Positions 1 to 9,041 are shown, counted from the stretch's first letter. The stretch: DNA of 64,000 nucleotides from Caulobacter sp. RHG1 (GCF_013181195.1 NZ_SMZP01000003.1:1-64000), one strand, 5' to 3'. Notes: a model not told the origin generated them from the letters alone. Numbers and translations: made by a program.

Positions 1-261
1 ATGGTGTCTTCAAGAGACCGCATTCGTCAGCGTCATTTGGTGAACCTAAAGTCCACCGCCAGAGCGCCGCCGCCTGCGTTTCTCTTTCCAAATCAACAAT
101 GTCAAAGACCCGAAACCCCTCCAGAAGCTCCGGAGGCCGTTCCGTCCGGCGGAGATGTCCGCGGCGGAGGCGGCTATTTAGACGACCCCTGAGATTAGTC
201 AAACGCAATTTTCGGGGCCGGACGATTTTTCTCGAATTTTCTTCCCGGAAGGCAGCCGCCG
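1..261. other. Left-edge intergenic DNA
   Basis: This stretch precedes the 3' end of the M28 peptidase gene. A 63-codon forward reading frame crosses it, but its proline- and arginine-rich product resembles no family I know and it has no convincing ribosome site. I see no RNA gene, clear terminator or repeat. Confidence 0.4.
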
Positions 262-1869
262 CTAGCCCGTAAGGCCTTGGCGGGGCGCGCGTTCGGCGGC
301 GTTTGCGCTGTTGGCCAGGAAGATCGCCAGGACCGTGGCCGCCTGCGCCAGGTCGCCTGGCGAGAGGCGCTCCAGCGTATCGAGGTTCGTGTGGTGCGCT
401 CGGCTGTCGTAGTCGAGCGGGTCCTGCAGGAACGAGATCCCCGGCAGACCGATCTCGGTGAAGGTCGACTGGTCGGCAGGCCAGTGCGGACCATCATAGA
501 CCGCCAGCACGCCGAGATCCTTCAGCGGCGCGATCCAGTCGCGATAGAGCGCCGCCAGGACCGGATTGCCGCCGGTGAACACGCCCCGGATCCGACCCGA
601 GCCGCCATCCAGGTTGAAGGCCGCCGAGAAGTCCTCGTACTCGAGCCCCTTGCGCAGCGGGCCGGCCTTGGCGCGACGCCCCTCGACCGGAAGGGCCAGC
701 TGCTCGGGCGCGGTCGAGCGCGGGATATGGCCGAGGCGCTGGCGGGCATAGGCCTCGGAGCCGTACAGCCCCTGCTCCTCGCCGCCATAGAGCACGATGC
801 GGATCGTGCGGCGGGGCGTAAAGTTCAGCGCGCGGAGGATGCGGACCGCTTCCAGCGTCGCGGCGACGCCGGCGCCGTTGTCGGCGGCGCCCGCACCGGC
901 CGCCCAGCTGTCCAGATGGGCGCCGGCCAGCACGACCTGGGCCTTCAATCTCGGATCGGTCCCCGGGATCTCGGCCACGACGTTGTAGCCAGGCTCGGCG
1001 GGGTCGCCCTCTTCGGTGACGATCTCCATCTGCAGGCGGACGGCGCCGGCCTGAGACTGACGCCAGCAGCGGGCATAGCCCTCGCCCGACAGGTACAGCA
1101 CCGGAAAGGCCGGACGCTCGGTCGCTAGCCAGGGCCGGCCGCCCAGTTCGCCGCCGTCGACGGTCATGACGCCGGGATGGGCGCCGCCGGAGACCACCGC
1201 CGCCAGCGCGCCCTCGGCGGCCAGGAACGCGTTGCGGCGCGCCTTGAACAGCCCTTCCCGCCCCTGGCGAACGCGGCGCTCGGCGACGGTGCGATAGTAG
1301 GCGCGCACCGCCTCGGCGGCGTCGCCCCGGATGACCTCTTCATCGGTGTAGCGGACGACGGCGCGCCCATCCGCGCCGGGGGCCGGCGGCGGGCCGAGCA
1401 GAACCACCTTGCCGGCCAGCTTGCCCTGGGCGCGTTGGAGATCCTCGTCGGTCGCCAACGGCAGGGCGATCACGTCGCCTTCGATCACCCCGTTCGTCGC
1501 CACCGACCAGGGGGCGGCCTGGACGACGAACGGGGCTCCGTCCGGCGCGGTCGTTCGAGCCCAAGCTCGGATCTGTCGCCAGGACAGTCCGAACGGGCCG
1601 ATCGGCTCGAGCCTGGGGTCGCTCAACCCCAGTTCGCGCAACCGCGCCAGCGACCAGTCATAGGCCCGCCGCATGCCCGGCGAGCCCATCAGTCGAGATC
1701 CCACGCCATCGACGAGGCCGGCGGCGTAGGTCATCGCCTGGCCGCGCTTCAGTCCCTCGTCTCGGATGGCCTCATACAGCGCCAGGTCGGGTCCTGACCG
1801 CGCCCAGGCTGGACGGGCCAGCGCCAGAGCGCCGAGGCCGGCGAGCGCCTGTCGCCGCGCGAGCCTCAT
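262..1869 (-). CDS. Secreted M28-family zinc aminopeptidase
   Basis: A 535-residue exported metallopeptidase. Residues 1-23 form a signal peptide with a twin-Arg-like start (MRLARRQALAG) and an Ala cleavage region. A PA-like insertion occupies roughly residues 120-280. The M28 di-zinc centre is visible: AHLDSW with H318 and D320, then the Asp of AADNGAG, the EE pair of YGGEEQGLYG, the Asp of FNLDGG and a His in SRAHHTNLDT. Family members remove N-terminal residues or hydrolyse Glu/Asp-containing dipeptides in the periplasm. The start overlaps the stop of the upstream CapA-like gene by 4 bases, so the two are probably translated together. It is the last gene of the TonB-receptor run. The substrate is unknown. 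Confidence 0.88.
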   Translation of the reverse strand: MRLARRQALAGLGALALARPAWARSGPDLALYEAIRDEGLKRGQAMTYAAGLVDGVGSRLMGSPGMRRAYDWSLARLRELGLSDPRLEPIGPFGLSWRQIRAWARTTAPDGAPFVVQAAPWSVATNGVIEGDVIALPLATDEDLQRAQGKLAGKVVLLGPPPAPGADGRAVVRYTDEEVIRGDAAEAVRAYYRTVAERRVRQGREGLFKARRNAFLAAEGALAAVVSGGAHPGVMTVDGGELGGRPWLATERPAFPVLYLSGEGYARCWRQSQAGAVRLQMEIVTEEGDPAEPGYNVVAEIPGTDPRLKAQVVLAGAHLDSWAAGAGAADNGAGVAATLEAVRILRALNFTPRRTIRIVLYGGEEQGLYGSEAYARQRLGHIPRSTAPEQLALPVEGRRAKAGPLRKGLEYEDFSAAFNLDGGSGRIRGVFTGGNPVLAALYRDWIAPLKDLGVLAVYDGPHWPADQSTFTEIGLPGISFLQDPLDYDSRAHHTNLDTLERLSPGDLAQAATVLAIFLANSANAAERAPRQGLTG

Positions 1870-3188
1870 TCCGCCCCGACGCGGATCACGCCGACGTCGC
1901 CCTCGATGTCGATGCGCGTTCCGAACTGGACCGAGGCCGCCTGGATGCGCTTCAGCACGCGCTGCGCCTCCTCATGAGTCGGCGCGCGCGGCGTCCCGAG
2001 CAGGCGATCATCTTCAAGGTTCTGGACGAAGGGGTGGATGCGGATCGTCGCCGCCCGGCCGTCCCTGTACTCGCTGACCGCCACGGCCCCGTCGTACCAG
2101 GCCTCCGGCAGGGTGAAGCCGCGGAACTGGCGGTTCTTGTCGCCGACCTGGAACATCAGGCTGCCCATGCCGTAGAAGATCGGCCGGCCCCTGTAGATCT
2201 CGACGCCCAGCAGGGCGTGCGGCCCGTGGCGGACGATGGCGTCGGCGCCGGCGTCGATCAGTTCGTGGAACAGCGGCTGCATGTAGTCGGCAGGACGCAC
2301 GTCCTCGGGATCGGACGAGGCCGTCTCGTGGGCGTGGATCGAGAACATCACCAGATCGGCCTTGCCGCGCGCCTCCTTGACGCTGGCCAGGGCCGCAGCG
2401 CGATCGGCGGCGTCGAGGTCGTAGGCGAGGCCCGCTTGCTTCGCGACACGGAAGGTCGTCTTGCCGATGGTCAGCTCTTCGCCCGTCCTGGCGGCGCTGA
2501 ACACTTCAGGGTTCTTTGCAGCGTCGGGCGTCTCGGAACGGGCGGCGATGGCGCGCAGGGTCTGCATCTGCTCGGGCGTGACCCGTTGCAGCTCGCGGGA
2601 GCGGAGCGGAGCCAGGCCCGGCCGGGCGCGAAAGCCGCGGCCAGGATTGGCGTCGGCGGCGATCGAGAGGTCGGTATAGGTGCCGGCGAACGAAACCAGG
2701 CCCACCACGCCCTTCGCCGTGGCGGCATAGGCCGGCGCCTGCGCCGCGGTCAGGCTGTCGCCCGTCCCCGCATGGGCGATCCCGGCGGCGTTCAGCGATT
2801 TCTGGGTCTCGACCAAACCTTCGACGCCGAAGTCGGTGGCGTGGTTGTTGGCCAGGGACATCAATTTGAAGCCCATGGCCCTCAGGTCGAAGGCGACGAC
2901 CGCGTCATTGATCGGCGTACCGCCGCCGTTCTGAGCCGCGGGCCAGCCGTCGAACTTGTCGAGGTCGAAGATCGAACCTTCCTGGTTGCCGAACGCGACG
3001 TCCGCGCCCGACAGCAGCGTCCGGATCCGCTGGGTTCCCGCATCGCCAAGGCCGGTGATCGGCTTCTCGGGGCCGATCAGGTCGCCGGTCACGGCCAGGG
3101 TGAAGCCGTTCCCGACGCGGGCCGGCGCCTGGGCGGCGGCGGAGGCGGCGACCGAGGTCGCCAGCAGGGCGGCGATCAGTAGACGCAT
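1866..3188 (-). CDS. CapA-family (PGA_cap) metallophosphatase-like protein
   Basis: A 440-residue protein with a signal peptide (MRLLIAALLATSVAASAAAQA), so probably periplasmic. The CapA/PgsA fold is recognisable from TLAVTGDLIG near the N-terminus, a GNQEGSIFD segment, the LMSLANNHATDFG motif and the C-terminal blocks SIHAHET, RHGPHALLG and IFYGMGSLMFQ. The family belongs to the calcineurin-like phosphoesterases and is linked to poly-gamma-glutamate synthesis or processing, but many homologues have no known substrate. I chose ATG 3188 because the signal peptide begins there; an in-frame start at 3221 adds only a polar tail. It overlaps the upstream peptidase gene by 13 bases and the downstream M28 gene by 4. 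Its setting beside peptidases and a TonB receptor suggests degradation rather than capsule synthesis. Confidence 0.82.
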   Translation of the reverse strand: MRLLIAALLATSVAASAAAQAPARVGNGFTLAVTGDLIGPEKPITGLGDAGTQRIRTLLSGADVAFGNQEGSIFDLDKFDGWPAAQNGGGTPINDAVVAFDLRAMGFKLMSLANNHATDFGVEGLVETQKSLNAAGIAHAGTGDSLTAAQAPAYAATAKGVVGLVSFAGTYTDLSIAADANPGRGFRARPGLAPLRSRELQRVTPEQMQTLRAIAARSETPDAAKNPEVFSAARTGEELTIGKTTFRVAKQAGLAYDLDAADRAAALASVKEARGKADLVMFSIHAHETASSDPEDVRPADYMQPLFHELIDAGADAIVRHGPHALLGVEIYRGRPIFYGMGSLMFQVGDKNRQFRGFTLPEAWYDGAVAVSEYRDGRAATIRIHPFVQNLEDDRLLGTPRAPTHEEAQRVLKRIQAASVQFGTRIDIEGDVGVIRVGAE

Positions 3189-4879
3189 TTCAGGCGCTCC
3201 GTCCCCGGCTTGCGCGCCCATTGATAGACCGAGGTCGCCTCGCCGCGCGGCAGGTAGGTCAGCGGGAAGGTCTTGCCATCGCGCGTCACCTTCAGAGTCA
3301 GGGTCTGGTCCGGATCGCCCTGCACGGCGTCCATCGCGACGGCGTAGGTGACGATATCGCCGTCCTTGAGACCGGCCTTGGCGGCTTCGGAGTCAACCAT
3401 CAGCCCACGGATCGTCTTGGTCGTGCCGACCAGCGACTTGGGCTCGAAGCCCAGCTCGAAGCGGCGAACCTGGGCGGTCGTGCGGGTGAAGCAGGGCCCG
3501 AAATCGTCGGACTCGGGCAACATCAGCGCGCCGGCCATCATGCCTGCGTGCAGCTTGCGGCCATCCTCGCCAAGCTCGCGCACGACCAGCGCGATCCAGG
3601 CGGCGTCATCGGCCTTCTGGCCGGCGGCGAAGCGCTGATTCATCTCCAGCACCAGGTCGTCGACCGAGCGCTTGCCGCCCGTGGCCTTGCGGATGCGGCC
3701 GTCCAGAACCGCGAAATACAGGCCGCCACGGTCGTAGGGCAGCACGCGGATGCGGGTGTCTTCCCAGAAGCGCGGCGCGATCTCCGCGTCGGGCGTGTCG
3801 TTAAGGGGGTTGGCGTAGTAGCGGCGCGCCGTCTCGTTCAGGTCGTCCAGGAATTCCTGCGGCGACAGCAGGCCGGCGCGGAACGGCAGCAGGCCCTGAT
3901 AGTGGACCGCCACGCCCTCGCCGTACCATTGGCCGGCGTCGGAGTCGGTCCAGGTATGGATCATCTCGTGGGCCAGGGTGCCCTTCAGGCTCTCGCCCTT
4001 GGTGTCGGCGCCGTACGTGGTGAGGAACGAGCGGGTCAGGGCCGTGCCGCCGCCAGCGTTGATCGGGTTATAGCGCAGGAAGACCCGATAGGGCGGGACG
4101 GTCTTGTCCTGGAAGAAGCCGCTCATCCAGCCGTGCAACCGGTTGGTCCAGGCCATCAGGGGGGCGGGATCGAACGGCGGCGTTCCCATCCAGGCCGACG
4201 AGAAGCCGGTCTCGGACACCAGGGCCGGTTCGCGCTTCATCGGTCCGGCCATGAACACGGTGGACGCCAGCTGGCTGGCCGGTCCGTCCGGCAGGGCGAC
4301 GTCGCCCTCGCCGAAGCTGGAGGTAGCGGTCGAGCCCTTTGGCAAGTCGCGAAGATCCCAGCGCAGGGTGATCTTCCGTGCGGTCGTCTCGACCGGTTGC
4401 AGGACGAAGGTGTTGCCGACGCCGGAGACGCCGCCGCCCTCGGTGCGCAGGGCGTAGGGCGGGCCCGAGCCGCGCGTGGGCGGGGTGTTGTCGACCGGGG
4501 CCAGATAGCGGACCACGACCGGCCCCTGCGTCGCGCGACCAGCCAGCCAATGGCGCGACCAGACCAGGCCCGTGGCCGGATCGTCCTTGACCGTCAACGG
4601 GATCGGGCCTGCGTCGTCGGTGGCCGTCAGATCCGTCAGGGTGGAGGCCACCGTGGCGGTGTTGGCGATGACCATCGGCAAGGTCAGCAGCGGCGCCCCG
4701 GCGCTCGCGGGCAGCTCGGAGAAGCGCAGCTCGACCGCCAGGGCGCCCTGCCCCCTGGCCTCGTCCATGCGGCCGGGCTTGAGCGCCACCGCCAGAGATG
4801 GCTCGGCCAGGGCGGCCGCGCCTGGCGCGGTCAGGACGAACGCGACCGCCAGGCCGCCGAGGATCATGGGAAGGGTCAT
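3176..4879 (-). CDS. Secreted HExxH metallopeptidase with C-terminal PDZ domain (M61-like)
   Basis: A 567-residue protein with a signal peptide (residues 1-26, ending AAALA). The gluzincin zinc motif is HEMIH (H304, E305, H308), with a likely third ligand Glu in QWYGEGVAVHY about 15 residues later. An immunoglobulin-like N-terminal half precedes the catalytic domain, and a PDZ domain follows near the C-terminus (GLMVDSEAAKAGLKDGDIVTYA). This is the glycyl-aminopeptidase (M61) arrangement. It overlaps the preceding cyclodeaminase-like gene by 4 bases and the CapA-like gene by 13, so it belongs to the same transcript. Cleavage of an imported or periplasmic peptide is inferred. Confidence 0.8.
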   Translation of the reverse strand: MTLPMILGGLAVAFVLTAPGAAALAEPSLAVALKPGRMDEARGQGALAVELRFSELPASAGAPLLTLPMVIANTATVASTLTDLTATDDAGPIPLTVKDDPATGLVWSRHWLAGRATQGPVVVRYLAPVDNTPPTRGSGPPYALRTEGGGVSGVGNTFVLQPVETTARKITLRWDLRDLPKGSTATSSFGEGDVALPDGPASQLASTVFMAGPMKREPALVSETGFSSAWMGTPPFDPAPLMAWTNRLHGWMSGFFQDKTVPPYRVFLRYNPINAGGGTALTRSFLTTYGADTKGESLKGTLAHEMIHTWTDSDAGQWYGEGVAVHYQGLLPFRAGLLSPQEFLDDLNETARRYYANPLNDTPDAEIAPRFWEDTRIRVLPYDRGGLYFAVLDGRIRKATGGKRSVDDLVLEMNQRFAAGQKADDAAWIALVVRELGEDGRKLHAGMMAGALMLPESDDFGPCFTRTTAQVRRFELGFEPKSLVGTTKTIRGLMVDSEAAKAGLKDGDIVTYAVAMDAVQGDPDQTLTLKVTRDGKTFPLTYLPRGEATSVYQWARKPGTERLKCVY

Positions 4880-5820
4880 CGCAACTGCTCGTAGAGATAG
4901 GCCGCCGCCGCCAAGTCCTGCACGGCGTGGCCGATCGATTTGTACACGGTGATGTCGGAAGTCGCCTGCCGTCCAGGCCGGGTCCCGGCGAAAACCTCGC
5001 CGATCTCGGTAATGGCGTCATCGGGGTCGACAAGGCCGTCGGCGATGGCGCGCAGGAACTCGCCGGCGCCGGTTCGGGCCGACTCCCGGCTCTCGACGAC
5101 GTAGCGGCCGACCGCAACGATCGCCGCGTCCGCTTCGGCGGCCGAAGCGAGGCTGGCGCCGACGAGGTTGACGTGCGCCCCCGGCGACAGCCAGTCGGCG
5201 AACAGCACCGGCTCGACCGCGCCCGTGAGCGTGCAGACGATCTGGGCGCTGGCCACCGCTTCCTGCGGATCGGCGACGGCCGTGACGGAGAGCCCCGCCT
5301 TCCGACTCATCATCGCGCCGAAGGCCTGGGCCCGCTCGAACGAACGCCCCCATACCCGAACCTCTCGCAGCGGCCGGACACGCGCCAGCGCCTCGATATG
5401 GGCGCCGGCCTGATGACCATAGCCGAGGATCGTCAGCCGTTCGGCGTCGGGCGCAGCCAGAACGTCGGTCGCCGCCGCGGTGGCGGCGGCGGTGCGGATC
5501 AGGGTGATGGCGCTGGCGTCCGCGACGCAGATCACCTGGCCGTCGCCGGCGTCGAACAGCACGACGACGCCCAGGTGAGCGCTGCGGCCAGGCTGGTCTG
5601 CGTCATCGAAGACACTGACCAGCTTGGCGCCGAAGTAGCCGTCCTGCAGCAGCGCGCCGGGCATCTGGCCGAACAGACGTCCCGCGCCGATCGGGATGAT
5701 CGAGCGCGGGAGCTGCCTCGTCTCGCCGGCGGACAGGGCGATCATCGCCCGCCGCACCGCAGTCCTGCAGCCGTCCAGATCAAGACGTTGCAGAACCGCG
5801 GCTTCGTCGAGAACCACCAT
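4876..5820 (-). CDS. Ornithine cyclodeaminase / mu-crystallin family dehydrogenase
   Basis: A 314-residue cytoplasmic NAD(P)-dependent enzyme. The family converts ornithine to proline, or acts as ketimine reductase, arginine dehydrogenase or opine-type dehydrogenase. Typical blocks are RSIIPIGAGRLFGQMPGA, GAKLVSVF, the Rossmann segment LTILGYGHQAGAHIEALA, VWGRSFERA, and HVNLVGASLASAAEAD. The last motif departs from the usual GxDxxxKxE form, so substrate specificity may be unusual. I placed the start at ATG 5820 (MVVLDEAAV), because the longer reading runs back into the TonB receptor gene. It begins 2 bases after the receptor stop. The Pseudomonas DauB arginine dehydrogenase is in this family and is controlled by DauR, which is relevant to the regulator at 8364. 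Confidence 0.82.
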   Translation of the reverse strand: MVVLDEAAVLQRLDLDGCRTAVRRAMIALSAGETRQLPRSIIPIGAGRLFGQMPGALLQDGYFGAKLVSVFDDADQPGRSAHLGVVVLFDAGDGQVICVADASAITLIRTAAATAAATDVLAAPDAERLTILGYGHQAGAHIEALARVRPLREVRVWGRSFERAQAFGAMMSRKAGLSVTAVADPQEAVASAQIVCTLTGAVEPVLFADWLSPGAHVNLVGASLASAAEADAAIVAVGRYVVESRESARTGAGEFLRAIADGLVDPDDAITEIGEVFAGTRPGRQATSDITVYKSIGHAVQDLAAAAYLYEQLR

Positions 5821-5822
5821 GC

Positions 5823-8087
5823 CTAGAAGCTGCGGGTCACATTGACGCCCATGGTGCGCGGCTGCAGGAAGATGGCCTGCGGCGCGCTGGTGGCGCCCCG
5901 GGTGGTGGCCTCCACGACGCCGCGCTTGTCGCCCACGTTCTTGATGTAGGCGGAGAAACGCCAGTCGTCGCTGTAGATCCCGGCCCGCAGGTCGACGGTC
6001 GTGTACGACGGCATCTTCAGACGGACGCCATAGGCCTTGTTGGCCACCGGGTCGGCGATCGGCAGGAGGTTGGAGAATTCGGCGTAGCGATTGCCGACAT
6101 AGGCCAGACTGCTGCCGACATAGGCCGAATAGGTCTCGCCGATCGCCCAATTGTACTCGGCCGACAGGCTGCCCGACAGCTTGGCCGAGCCCGGCAGGCG
6201 GTCGCCCTTGGAACCGTAGATCCGCGCCGCGCCGACCGGCGGGTTCAGGCCGTCCGTCAGCTTGGCGTCCAGATAGGTCCCGGCCGCTTCGAGGGCCAGC
6301 CCCCGCACCGGCGCCCAGCGGGTCGACAGCTCGACGCCGCGGCTGCGAGCGGTCGAGCCGTTGGTGTAGTAGGTCAGTTGCGAGGTGGTGTCGGTGGTCA
6401 GCAGCTGGATATCGTCCCAGTCGATCTGGAACACCGCCGCTTCATAGGTCGCCTTCAGACCCGGCAGCGCGCCCTTCAGGCCGGCCTCGTAGCTGGTCAC
6501 CGTATCGGACTTGAACGACAGCGGAATGCTGCCCAGGCCCGCGCTGTTGGGACCGCCCGGGCGATAGCCGGTGGCGATCCGCAGATAGGCCATGGTGTCG
6601 GGCGAGATCTTGTAGCGCGGGGTGACCAGCCAGGTGAAGGCATTGTCCGACGACTTGGTCAGCGGCTCCGACGACGGGGGGAACGCGAACCGGATCGGCT
6701 GGACCGACGTGGTCACGGCGCTGCTTTCCTGGTCGTTCGACGAGTAGCGCGCGCCGACCTGCACGTCGAACTGCGGCGTGAAGTGGTAGGTGGCGTCGGC
6801 GAAGATCGCCTTTTCCTCGAACTTGGCCGGCGCCAGGGAGGTGTAGGCCTCCAGCGAGGCCGGACGCAGGATCAGCCTCTGGTCCACCGAGATCGTCTCG
6901 CGGGTGTAGAAGCCGCCGACCAGCCATTCCAGCGCGCCGTCCGACTTGGAGGCCAGACGGACTTCCTGGCTGAATTTCTCGGTCTTGTCGGCGTTGATCA
7001 GCGAGATGGTGCTGCCCGCCGGAGCCGCGAGGGCCGAGAGCGCGAAGCCGAAGGTGTTGGTCTGGTCGAGGTCGGACGCGGACTCCACCTCATTCCAGGC
7101 GCTGACCGAGGTCAGGTCGGCGAAGCCCAGGTCCAGATTGACCCGGCCCTGATAGAGCTTGAAGTCCACCTCGCGCTTGCTGGGCGCGATGCTCAGCTTC
7201 AAGTCGCCGAAGAATGGCGTGAAGTTTGTCTCGCCCTGGAACGCGCCCGTGCCGCACGATTGGCAGATGCGGATCTGCGGGCTGCCGTAGAAGTTCGACT
7301 TCTGCCGCATGGCCGACAGGTCAATGCTGAGCGCGTCGATCGGCGTGATCAGCAGCGCGGCGCGGCCGCCCTTGACGCGGTTCTTGTTGACGTCGCCCCG
7401 CTCGGCGCCCGTCCGGATGTTGTCCAGGTAAGCCGGATCGCGGCGCTTGAAGCCGCTGACGCGCAGGGCGACCTTGTCGCGGAAGATCGGCACATTGACT
7501 GCACCGCGCACAGAATAGCCTTCGCCGCCCTCGGCGACGGTATTGCCGCCTACGTCGATGCGACCGCTGAAGTTGCGGGCGTCGGGCGCGACGGTCACGT
7601 ACTTGACCAGGCCGCCCAGGCTGGACGCGCCGTACAACGTGCCCTGCGGGCCGCGCAGCACTTCGACGCGCTGCAGATCGGACGGATCGATGTCGATCAG
7701 CGGCGACTGGGCCGAGGAAGCGCCAGAGGTCAACGGCGTGTCGTCCAGAGTGAAGGCCACGGTTGCGGCGGTGCCGCCGCCAGTCGTGACGCCCCGAATG
7801 GCCACGCCGTTGGCGCGCTGCTCGGTGCCGCCGCCGCTGATCGAGACGCCGGGTACGCGGTTATAGAAATCGCGGAACTGGACCAGATTCTGCTGCACCA
7901 GGCTCTCGCTGGACACCGCGGCGACCGAGACCGGCACGTCCAGCAGCCGCTCGGACTTCTTCTGGGCGGTGACCACGATCTCGCTCATCACCGCGCCGTC
8001 GGCCTCTTGAGCGTGGACGACCGAGCCAGCCAGGAGGCATGCGCCGCCCGACCCCGCCAGCAGGAAAGCCTTCAAACCGTTACGCAT
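5823..8087 (-). CDS. TonB-dependent outer-membrane receptor
   Basis: An outer-membrane beta-barrel of about 754 residues for TonB-driven uptake. It has a signal peptide, a TonB-box-like segment (SEIVVTAQKK), a plug domain (LDVPVSVAAVSSESL, then VEVLRGPQGTLYGASSLGG) and a barrel ending in a terminal Phe (VNVTRSF). The plug motifs are of the FecA/CirA-like group. ATG 8087 follows an AGGGGG ribosome site; a GTG lies one codon upstream. It is the first gene of a five-gene reverse-strand run with peptidases and a cyclodeaminase homologue, so the ligand is probably a peptide or amino-acid derivative. A 17-bp palindrome upstream is the likely control site. The ligand cannot be read from sequence. 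Confidence 0.92.
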   Translation of the reverse strand: MRNGLKAFLLAGSGGACLLAGSVVHAQEADGAVMSEIVVTAQKKSERLLDVPVSVAAVSSESLVQQNLVQFRDFYNRVPGVSISGGGTEQRANGVAIRGVTTGGGTAATVAFTLDDTPLTSGASSAQSPLIDIDPSDLQRVEVLRGPQGTLYGASSLGGLVKYVTVAPDARNFSGRIDVGGNTVAEGGEGYSVRGAVNVPIFRDKVALRVSGFKRRDPAYLDNIRTGAERGDVNKNRVKGGRAALLITPIDALSIDLSAMRQKSNFYGSPQIRICQSCGTGAFQGETNFTPFFGDLKLSIAPSKREVDFKLYQGRVNLDLGFADLTSVSAWNEVESASDLDQTNTFGFALSALAAPAGSTISLINADKTEKFSQEVRLASKSDGALEWLVGGFYTRETISVDQRLILRPASLEAYTSLAPAKFEEKAIFADATYHFTPQFDVQVGARYSSNDQESSAVTTSVQPIRFAFPPSSEPLTKSSDNAFTWLVTPRYKISPDTMAYLRIATGYRPGGPNSAGLGSIPLSFKSDTVTSYEAGLKGALPGLKATYEAAVFQIDWDDIQLLTTDTTSQLTYYTNGSTARSRGVELSTRWAPVRGLALEAAGTYLDAKLTDGLNPPVGAARIYGSKGDRLPGSAKLSGSLSAEYNWAIGETYSAYVGSSLAYVGNRYAEFSNLLPIADPVANKAYGVRLKMPSYTTVDLRAGIYSDDWRFSAYIKNVGDKRGVVEATTRGATSAPQAIFLQPRTMGVNVTRSF

Positions 8088-8171
8088 CACAAACCCCCTG
8101 GGCGCGGCGGCGGCTTTTGCCGCTCACCGAGATCAATGTTCGCCGGAGCTTTGCTACAGATTGAAGACGAC

Positions 8172-8188
8172 TTCAACAGTCTGTTGAA
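8172..8188. promoter_or_regulatory. 17-bp perfect palindrome, candidate operator
   Basis: TTCAACAGTCTGTTGAA is a perfect inverted repeat with 8-base arms and a 1-base centre. It sits about 85 bases before the TonB-receptor start, in the gap shared with the divergent YheO-type regulator. A degenerate copy lies at 8319-8335. The position suits an autoregulated operator, though binding is not shown. Confidence 0.6.
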
Positions 8189-8318
8189 ATTCGCAATGAA
8201 ATGTTGAGATGCTTGAATTTTCGCATGAAATTCTGGCTCTTGCTGTCCAAATGGCGGGCAACTCACCCCGTGAGCGCTTGACAGCGAGACCGTATTTACC
8301 GCCGCCCATAGCCGCGAT

Positions 8319-8335
8319 ATCAACGTCTTGTTGAA
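8319..8335. promoter_or_regulatory. Degenerate second copy of the 17-bp operator
   Basis: ATCAACGTCTTGTTGAA matches the perfect palindrome at 8172-8188 at 13 of 17 positions. It overlaps the first possible TTG start of the regulator gene. That fits autorepression at the promoter and argues that translation starts downstream, at GTG 8364. Confidence 0.5.
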
Positions 8336-8363
8336 TTTTCTTCCGCTGAAAGACCGAACGCCC

Positions 8364-9041
8364 GTGCAAGACGAACAGGCCCTGCTGGGCGTCCTCCAGG
8401 CCGTGGCTAAGGCTCTGGAATGCACCGTCAACCAGCACACCGAGGTGGTGGTCCACGATCTGCGGCAGCCGGAGTCCTCGATCATCGAGATCGTCAACGG
8501 CCACGTCAGCGGCCGTCATGTCGGCTCGGCGATCATCGCCGGCCCCGCCGAGGACAAGGCCTTCGACACCCTGGTCGCCAGCAAGGCCGCCGCCGAGCCG
8601 AACGAGGTGCGCGTCGTGGCCAACTACACCTCCAAGGCCAGCGACGGTCGCGCGCTGCGCTCCTCCTCGGTGGTGCTGTTCGACGCCGAGGGGACGCCAG
8701 CCGCGGCGCTGTGCATGAACGTCGACATGGGCGCGATCGACCGCATTCAGCGCGAGATCCAGAGCGCCCTGATCCCGATGGCCTTGCCGCCCCTGCCCGC
8801 GCCGCGCGCCGAGACCAATATCGAGGACCTGATCGAGGAGATCATCGCTTCGGCCCTCGAGGGCGCCGGCGTGCCGGTCGAGCGCATGTCCAAGGCCGAG
8901 AAGAAGGACGCCGTCTCGATCATGCACGAGCGCGGCCTGTTCGTGATCCGCGGCTCGGTCGAGCGCGTCGCCGCCCGCCTGGGCGTGACCAAGTTCACGA
9001 TCTACAACTATCTCGACGAGATCGGCGCCAAACGCTCTTAG
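8364..9041 (+). CDS. YheO/DauR-type PAS-HTH transcriptional regulator
   Basis: A cytoplasmic DNA-binding regulator of about 225 residues. The N-terminal half is the YheO/PAS_6 ligand-sensing domain (TEVVVHDL, IVNGHVSGRHVGS, NYTSKASDGRALRSSSVVLFD). The C-terminal part is the HTH_22 helix-turn-helix (KKDAVSIMHERGLFVIRGSVERVAARLGVTK, given here only as the region around residues 185-220). DauR, the D-arginine catabolism repressor of Pseudomonas, has this architecture. It is divergent from the TonB receptor-cyclodeaminase run and probably controls it. The start is uncertain: TTG 8328 or 8331 gives about 12 more residues but overlaps the palindromic operator copy, so I prefer GTG 8364. Confidence 0.8.
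   Translation: MQDEQALLGVLQAVAKALECTVNQHTEVVVHDLRQPESSIIEIVNGHVSGRHVGSAIIAGPAEDKAFDTLVASKAAAEPNEVRVVANYTSKASDGRALRSSSVVLFDAEGTPAAALCMNVDMGAIDRIQREIQSALIPMALPPLPAPRAETNIEDLIEEIIASALEGAGVPVERMSKAEKKDAVSIMHERGLFVIRGSVERVAARLGVTKFTIYNYLDEIGAKRS

Noticed and set aside
1..192. A 63-codon forward frame at the left edge
   Set aside because: No ribosome site, no similarity, biased composition.
5821..6150. N-terminal extension of the cyclodeaminase-like gene
   Set aside because: It lies inside the TonB receptor coding region and has no family sequence. ATG 5820 gives a normal-length protein.
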